A DNA stretch of 64,000 nt from Leclercia adecarboxylata (GTDB lineage: Bacteria; Pseudomonadota; Gammaproteobacteria; Enterobacterales; Enterobacteriaceae). The notes beneath the pieces are model-generated. The model was not told the DNA's origin. It ran no database searches and saw only the letters and a list, made by a program, of their open reading frames with translations. The stretch's first letter is position 1; the number at the start of each line of letters is the position of its first letter. Position numbers and translations under genes: made by a program. Shown here one piece after another: positions 58,891-64,000 of this stretch. The stretch covers positions 4,774,001 to 4,838,000 of the forward strand of contig NZ_CP040889.1 of NCBI RefSeq assembly GCF_006171285.1. Direction: 5' to 3'.

Positions 58891-59433
58891 TTAGTCCTCC
58901 TTAATCGCTCGCATCGTCAGCCGATTATTGCTGGCTTCAATGATGCGTGGCTTGTCGGGATCGAGATCGTCGCGAGTGAGCACCAGTCGCCAGGTGTTGT
59001 TCACCTGGTCCGGCTCCATAAACATCCCTGCCACTGCTACAAACTGAGTGGTTTCCTCCATCGGCATATCAAGCGTCACCGACTCACCAGGTCGCAGCCA
59101 GATGTCCTTTTCAACAACCAGGTCGGATTTGATAGCCTGGCTGTCATCTGAAAAAAGTGACGGGTAATCAGTGCTGTCGAATGCCTTCCGATCCTTAAGC
59201 TGATAAATACGCACCACCGTCGCAAGTGATGCGCCTTTCGCATTGTTGTTCACCCCTTCCCGGGCCTGAAGATCAAGATGAAGAGTTTTAACCTGTTTGT
59301 AAAAAATGGAGTGTGTGACTGACATAGCGCCGTCTTTCACTGTTTGCGTCAGACCACAGCCGGATAAGGCCGCTGCAAGCATTAATGCCAACAGCGTTGC
59401 GGGGGGTTTACCAGCGATAGTCGCCATCTTCAT
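58891..59433 (-). CDS. tssJ: T6SS outer-membrane lipoprotein TssJ
   Basis: 180-residue lipoprotein of the TssJLM membrane complex. The signal peptide ends in lipobox LSGC (Cys about 25), followed by a transthyretin-like beta sandwich (VVRIYQLKDRKAFDSTDYPSLF, MPMEETTQFVAVAGMF). The start is ATG at 59433 with AAGGAG 4 bp upstream; a second ATG two codons later is possible. It overlaps the tssG end by 26 bp. Confidence 0.93.
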   Translation of the reverse strand: MKMATIAGKPPATLLALMLAAALSGCGLTQTVKDGAMSVTHSIFYKQVKTLHLDLQAREGVNNNAKGASLATVVRIYQLKDRKAFDSTDYPSLFSDDSQAIKSDLVVEKDIWLRPGESVTLDMPMEETTQFVAVAGMFMEPDQVNNTWRLVLTRDDLDPDKPRIIEASNNRLTMRAIKED

Positions 59434-60508
59434 CGATCTCCTTTCGGTGAATATTTTCCCGGACGCGCTGATAACGCCCCAGATTAATAGTGATAATGTC
59501 ATTTTTATTTTTTTGCAGACTCAGCGGCCGTAATACCGCTGTTCGTCCAAGCTGTACGGCATAATTTTCATTGCACGCTAGTTGAGCATCCGGTAGAAGA
59601 TATCTCGGCACACAAAGCTGCAACCGCACATCAAGATGCGCTCCCAGATAAACATGCAGTAACGACATTAGGTCGCCATACAGCTCGCCGCCGGGCAGCC
59701 AGCCGCGAGCTTCATCAATGTTACTTGTGGACAGTCGCAGTAATACCTGGCCGTTAACATCCGTGCCGTGAGTCCCCATAACGGGACGGTTTTTCAGGCT
59801 GACTGGTTGCTGCAAGTTCATCGTGAGCTGTTTTTTCAGCGGAACACGACAGCGATCGTAGTAGTGGACTTGTGCGCGACTCTCCGGCGCAAGAAGCTGA
59901 ACCAGCGCTGAAACTCCCTCTGTCGTGCGGCCCGGCAGCAGCATCACCGGCAGAAGCGCCAGAAAACGCGACAATGGCGTGCCGGCCGTTGCCGCACAGC
60001 CCGGTATACCCAGCCCCGCCAGACCCAGAAGATACTGTGAGGTGTTATCCGTTCCGCCCGGGGCAAAGGTCGCCGGATATGAGTATTTTCTCCAGATACG
60101 GTAATACTGCGTAATAAGTCGATGGTTGAAAATATCCAGAAAATCGCAGGTTCCTTCCCAGCCCTCTCTTTTCTGCGCAATATCATCGATATAGTGAGTG
60201 GGCAGAGGCGATTCCACGCCGTACAGCCCCATAAAGGTGACATTCACCGAGGGCGGTAAATGTTCGTGCTCCGGCTCAGAGTCGGTCATCCCTCGGATTT
60301 CCCCGGCAGGAAAGCCCATTCCGGGATGCGGTCTGAAACGTACAGGCTCCTGGCGTACCTGCCAACCACTACCTGGCACCGGCGCCTTTGGCTGGTTTTG
60401 CTCCAGCAGCTGGCCAAAGCGGTAAAAATTCATGTACGGCAGGTATGGCCGCAGTGGTTCCATCAGCCGGGCAGGCGCGAACTGTGATTCTCTTTCCACC
60501 GGATACAT
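59408..60508 (-). CDS. tssG: T6SS baseplate protein TssG
   Basis: 366-residue wedge protein. Conserved segments are FYRFGQLLEQNQPKAPVPGSGW, FMGLYGVESPLPTHYIDDI, FLDIFNHRLITQYYRIWRKY and LGAHLDVRLQLCV. The listed start overlaps the end of tssF by 46 bp; internal ATGs follow shortly after, so the exact start is uncertain. Confidence 0.93.
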   Translation of the reverse strand: MYPVERESQFAPARLMEPLRPYLPYMNFYRFGQLLEQNQPKAPVPGSGWQVRQEPVRFRPHPGMGFPAGEIRGMTDSEPEHEHLPPSVNVTFMGLYGVESPLPTHYIDDIAQKREGWEGTCDFLDIFNHRLITQYYRIWRKYSYPATFAPGGTDNTSQYLLGLAGLGIPGCAATAGTPLSRFLALLPVMLLPGRTTEGVSALVQLLAPESRAQVHYYDRCRVPLKKQLTMNLQQPVSLKNRPVMGTHGTDVNGQVLLRLSTSNIDEARGWLPGGELYGDLMSLLHVYLGAHLDVRLQLCVPRYLLPDAQLACNENYAVQLGRTAVLRPLSLQKNKNDIITINLGRYQRVRENIHRKEIDEDGDYRW

Positions 60509-62226
60509 TTCCCTTCTGGCTGAATAATCAGCGTGAGCTGGTTAAACTGGTTCATATCGGCATACAGCATGAAAAAGCGGTTAAGCATTTCGCCGAAAAG
60601 ATGAATATCACCTTCACCGGTAAAGCCACTGTTGTCGAGCGTCACTTCAATATCTAACCCGCGCTGCAGGAATCCTCCCTCAAAACGCTGAATGCGGTGA
60701 TGCCTGACATCAAGAATGGCATCCAGACGCCGATTATTCAGTTCATCTTCCCGCCAGTTGTAAAGAGACAACGTGCCGCGCAGCACGTCTGCGCTACTCA
60801 TCATGTTAAGAAACCGGGTGCCAAGATGGCTCATCACTCGCCAGTGAAAGCGGTCTTCCGCGGGTGGCCAGGCGGGTAATGTAGGTTTGCAAAGATTACG
60901 CACGGTAAGTGGCGTTTCTGAAACTTGTTCGCAACGGTCCAGGAGCGTGCTTTGAAGCGCCCGGCGAGGCAACTGGCCATTCGTGCCGGTGATTCGCAGG
61001 GAGACCGTCTCCCGCTCCGGTTGACGTTCATCTCCCCACTGCCCCCCGCCCAGTATTAGCCAGGTGTCGTGCATTCCGGTAACACCGCGCTTGACGCGGG
61101 TATGGTAGTACCGCTCCGGCGCATGATGGCGCATCATTCCTCCCCGATGACGGAAACTGGTAAACGGCACATAACGCGCATCACCCGATCGCCCGGCCCC
61201 CATTACGCTGTCAACAGAATAAATTTCGGTATGACCGTCCTGCAGGCGTTTAGGGCGAAGCAGGTATTCGTTTTCCAGCCCACTGATGGTCAGCGGATCA
61301 GCTTCCAGGGTAAATAAGTTAATCACCGGTACGCAGTGCAGACGCAGAGTGCTGTCTGTCACGGGTAAATCACTCTGCCACTCCTGGCTAAACACTATCT
61401 CGATATCGAAATACGGCATTCCTGCCGGAAGCGCGAGGTTTTCAAGACCGTTCAGGTGCACGAACATAAATTTTTCGCGGAAGGTGAAATACTCCAGTAG
61501 CAGTTGATAGCCGCTAAAAGCACTCTCCCCCTTCGGCCAAAGACGATCTTCTTCACCAAATCCGCCCGGCGAAAAGTAACCGTCAAGCCTAATCCTGTCC
61601 GTCTGCCCTGGCAGGCGCAGGTACATCGCGGCCTGTCGCTTGGTTAGCCACAAGTGCAGTGCGCTCCCCGGCACGGTATCCTCTCCCAGATACAATGGCA
61701 GGCGACGCAGGTTGACCTGCGACCAGTCAGCCTGGCCGCTGCATGTAAAGCGTATCCGCAAGGCTGAGCGTCCATCCGGTTCCGTGGTCATCACTACATC
61801 GGATAAAGAAAGTGGATTTAACGTCACCTCCTGAGTCGTGCGATAACGGCAGACGGTATTTTTTGGTCCTACCGGACGGGAAGTGACTTCCAGGCCAGCA
61901 GGTACCACCTCACCCATTTTCATTGACGGTACGTCCGGGCTGAAGGCCACCACCGAGAGAGACGGAATGGTTCGCATATAGTGGGGCCATAACATGCTGA
62001 CCAGACCTTCGGTGAGCTCCGGCAGGTCGTCATCAATCTTTTCACGCAGGCGACCAACGGAAAACGCAAAGCCTTCAAACAGACGTTCAACGTAGGGATC
62101 GGGGGTGCCTGCTTTATCCAGGTCCAGCATTGCTGCCCGGTCGGGGTGTGTCTGAGCAAATTCTTTTGCCGCTTCGCGCAGGTAGCGCATCTCGGCGTCA
62201 AAATAACGTAGAGTTAAATCTTCCAT
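60463..62226 (-). CDS. tssF: T6SS baseplate protein TssF
   Basis: 587-residue wedge component. It starts MEDLTLRYFDAEMRYLREAAKEFA and shows DPYVERLFEGFAFSVGRLREKIDDDLPELTE-type helices near residues 40-75 (DPYVERLFEGFAF; DDLPELTEGLV), the standard TssF N terminus, and the RGLDIEVTLDNSGFTGEGDIHLFGE-like end region (LDIEVTLDN; LFGEMLNRFF). It forms the TssEFG wedge with its neighbours. Confidence 0.95.
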   Translation of the reverse strand: MEDLTLRYFDAEMRYLREAAKEFAQTHPDRAAMLDLDKAGTPDPYVERLFEGFAFSVGRLREKIDDDLPELTEGLVSMLWPHYMRTIPSLSVVAFSPDVPSMKMGEVVPAGLEVTSRPVGPKNTVCRYRTTQEVTLNPLSLSDVVMTTEPDGRSALRIRFTCSGQADWSQVNLRRLPLYLGEDTVPGSALHLWLTKRQAAMYLRLPGQTDRIRLDGYFSPGGFGEEDRLWPKGESAFSGYQLLLEYFTFREKFMFVHLNGLENLALPAGMPYFDIEIVFSQEWQSDLPVTDSTLRLHCVPVINLFTLEADPLTISGLENEYLLRPKRLQDGHTEIYSVDSVMGAGRSGDARYVPFTSFRHRGGMMRHHAPERYYHTRVKRGVTGMHDTWLILGGGQWGDERQPERETVSLRITGTNGQLPRRALQSTLLDRCEQVSETPLTVRNLCKPTLPAWPPAEDRFHWRVMSHLGTRFLNMMSSADVLRGTLSLYNWREDELNNRRLDAILDVRHHRIQRFEGGFLQRGLDIEVTLDNSGFTGEGDIHLFGEMLNRFFMLYADMNQFNQLTLIIQPEGKCIRWKENHSSRLPG

Positions 62227-62266
62227 TCAATTTCTTAATGTTCAGAGAAAGGAGGGATGGAGGAGA

Positions 62267-63841
62267 TCAACCGCAGAGCACTGCGGCTTTCACCGGATCG
62301 ATCGCAATCAACCCAGCCAAAAGATTTTCCATTTCCGGATTGAGGTGTTTTTTATCGGCTTCGCTACGCCCGGCCTTCGTTCTCAGCAGTTTGAGCCGGC
62401 GGGCCTTCACTTCAAACAGCAGTTCTGGCTCCCAATCCGTAATCGTATAAACCGCGGCACTGCTGTCCAGCTCGCGCAGCAGGTGCAAAGCCAACTCATT
62501 TTTTCCCGTCTGCTCGGCAATTCGAGCCATCAGCAAGCGCACCATCCAGCGGCTGCGTGATGTCGTGATGCCCGGACGCGCCTGCAGCCATGCCAGAGCC
62601 GCTTCGGGCCCCTCGCTGTCCGCAAGTGTGAGCGCCTCAGGCTCCAGCTGTAGTACATCATTATCACTGGTAGCAGCAGAACTGACTCTGTGCTCCTCGC
62701 CCCATCCCACCTGATTGTCCAGCACTTGCTGTTGGATCCAGTTCAGGGTCACGTCATCGGCAAAGGGTGTGCCGTCGTTAAAAGCCAGTGTTTCCAGTCC
62801 AGACAGACGCGAAAGCAGCCCTTTAAGGTCAGCATGCACAATGGCTGCTTCATTTTCCTGGCCGGACTTCATCAGGGCCTGATGCAGATACCACTGAACG
62901 TCCAGCCACAAGTGGTTGGCGCCACGGGACAACAGACTGTCAGCCTCTTCCATCAGTTCACGCCAGCTCTGTTGCAGGTACAGGCGTTTTAGCTGTGCTC
63001 GCTGATCCGGCTTCGGCGGTTCAATGCGGGTTTTACCGTCCGCCTGGAGTGGCGGTAACTGATGAAGAGTGTCATGCCGGAGATTTTTTATCAGACGGTG
63101 GGCGGACAACCAACCGTCTGGCTGGTTTCGCAGGTAATCAGCCAGTACCCGTGCCTGTGATAAAAGCTCCTGACCTGAAGCAATCCCCGTGAGCGATGGC
63201 ACGCTGGCGTACGAAGCAGCAAGATGACTGGTATCGCTGACGTTCTGCGGTACTACTGCATCCGGACCGCCGGATTTTTGCAAGCGGGATTCCAGTGCGG
63301 TATACAACGCAGCCGGTAAGGCCATGTTCGCCCCCTGCTCCAGCAGCAATAGAGCGCCAGCGATACGCACGGTGGCGGCATTATTGACTTCCGGATACCG
63401 AGACAGGCTGTCGAGCATTCGTGAACTTGCAAGCCACTCCATAGCCCCCTGCCGACTACGCTCGCGTTGTGGATGAAGCTGCGAATGAAAACGTTGTATT
63501 AACGCAGCCAGGAGTTCAAGCCCGTCCGCCATCCCTGTCTCGCCGTTACGGTGTAGTTGCGCCCAGGCATAATACGAAGCAACGCGGATATCTTTGGTTA
63601 CCGTGGTAAGGAGTTTTTCAGCTAGCTGGCAGACGAGTTCAGTATCTGCCCCTGAAAGCTTATTCACCTCCTCACGCATCTGCTGAAAATCATCATCGTA
63701 TCCGGGGTCGTCACCCGTCGGGTTAGCTGCGGATAACGGTAACAACCAGTTTTCCCACTGCGCCAGCCGCCGTTGCGCCTGTTCGGCAAGATTTGTCTGC
63801 TCTACCTGACAGGCTGCCAGCAATGTCTGCAGGTTTGCCAT
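62267..63841 (-). CDS. tssA: T6SS TssA, VasJ-type (ImpA N-terminal domain)
   Basis: 524-residue cytosolic protein: ImpA N-terminal domain (about 30-150, WENWLLPLSAANPTGDDPGYDDDF; IRVASYYAWAQLHRNGETGMADGLE) and a C-terminal VasJ domain (about 250-520). TssA proteins coordinate baseplate assembly and sheath growth. Its start overlaps the tssM stop (TAATG). Confidence 0.92.
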   Translation of the reverse strand: MANLQTLLAACQVEQTNLAEQAQRRLAQWENWLLPLSAANPTGDDPGYDDDFQQMREEVNKLSGADTELVCQLAEKLLTTVTKDIRVASYYAWAQLHRNGETGMADGLELLAALIQRFHSQLHPQRERSRQGAMEWLASSRMLDSLSRYPEVNNAATVRIAGALLLLEQGANMALPAALYTALESRLQKSGGPDAVVPQNVSDTSHLAASYASVPSLTGIASGQELLSQARVLADYLRNQPDGWLSAHRLIKNLRHDTLHQLPPLQADGKTRIEPPKPDQRAQLKRLYLQQSWRELMEEADSLLSRGANHLWLDVQWYLHQALMKSGQENEAAIVHADLKGLLSRLSGLETLAFNDGTPFADDVTLNWIQQQVLDNQVGWGEEHRVSSAATSDNDVLQLEPEALTLADSEGPEAALAWLQARPGITTSRSRWMVRLLMARIAEQTGKNELALHLLRELDSSAAVYTITDWEPELLFEVKARRLKLLRTKAGRSEADKKHLNPEMENLLAGLIAIDPVKAAVLCG

Positions 63842-64000
63842 TAGTTAGTCTCTCCTTCATAGTCAATCACGCTGTCATCAATCTCTGCTTCTTGCGCTGC
63901 ATTGATGTTAAATATCGTCTCCGGAAGCGTGAAGTTACGTAATTTCAACAGCGCCAGTGGTCCTTCACCCGCCTCAGTGCGCAGCGTGTAGTTTAGTGGC
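63841..64000 (-). CDS. tssM: T6SS membrane-complex protein TssM (C-terminal end only)
   Basis: The last 52 residues of an IcmF/TssM protein, running off the window. The segment YTLRTEAGEGPLALLKLRNF, then TLPETIFNIN, is the conserved C terminus of TssM, whose periplasmic part contacts TssJ. The stop TAA shares a base with the tssA start. Confidence 0.85.
   Translation of the reverse strand, partial: PLNYTLRTEAGEGPLALLKLRNFTLPETIFNINAAQEAEIDDSVIDYEGETN

Overview
The window is chromosomal DNA of a member of the Enterobacteriaceae. Gene content and order follow the Escherichia coli K-12 arc hrpA-azoR-paa-tynA/feaBR-ydbL/ynbE/ydbH-ldhA-hslJ-ydbJ-ydbK(nifJ)-micC-ompN-ttcA-dbpA-fnrS-zntB-dgcM, with no Rac prophage between ompN and ttcA. 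Sequence divergence, the REP/BIME type and the added genes suggest Enterobacter, Lelliottia, Leclercia or a close relative; the genus cannot be fixed from this sequence alone.

Region 1 (1-5 kb): the 3'-truncated hrpA helicase gene, the azoreductase gene azoR and a chromosomal hok-type toxin gene with a structured leader. Region 2 (5-25 kb): a complete aromatic-amine catabolic block. TynA deaminates 2-phenylethylamine to phenylacetaldehyde, FeaB oxidises this to phenylacetate, PaaK makes phenylacetyl-CoA, PaaABCDE epoxidise the ring, PaaG isomerises it, PaaZ opens the ring, and PaaF, PaaH and PaaJ finish beta-oxidation. PaaX and FeaR regulate the block. Pairs of sites matching the FeaR motif, 21 bp apart, lie upstream of both tynA and feaB. 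paaY carries a frameshift near its 3' end. A membrane GGDEF gene sits between tynA and feaB.

Region 3 (25-42 kb): conserved housekeeping genes: ydbH-ynbE-ydbL (envelope phospholipid transport), ldhA, hslJ, ydbJ, nifJ, ompN, ttcA, dbpA and zntB. Two regulatory RNAs are recognisable by sequence: micC, antisense between nifJ and ompN, and fnrS, between zntB and dbpA and with an FNR box. The ldhA-hslJ gap holds a long inverted-repeat element and a 56-bp tandem repeat array. Two small ORFs with good ribosome binding sites are described.

Region 4 (42-46.6 kb): a chemoreceptor gene split by an IS903-like element with a 9-bp target duplication, then dgcM and a DJ-1/PfpI-family gene.

Region 5 (46.6-64 kb): the distal half of a type VI secretion gene cluster, all on the minus strand: tssM (end only), a VasJ-type tssA, tssF, tssG, tssJ, tssE, vasL, a hypothetical gene, vgrG, a Tle5-like phospholipase D effector, two paralogous Sel1-repeat proteins (probable immunity), PAAR, and a two-TM hypothetical gene split by an IS3-family element with a 3-bp target duplication. 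A 20-bp direct repeat, lying at the 3' ends of two different genes, brackets the vgrG-effector cassette.

No wholly new system is evident. The least explained items are the bracketed T6SS effector cassette with two unidentified genes, the small ORFs, and the repeat elements.
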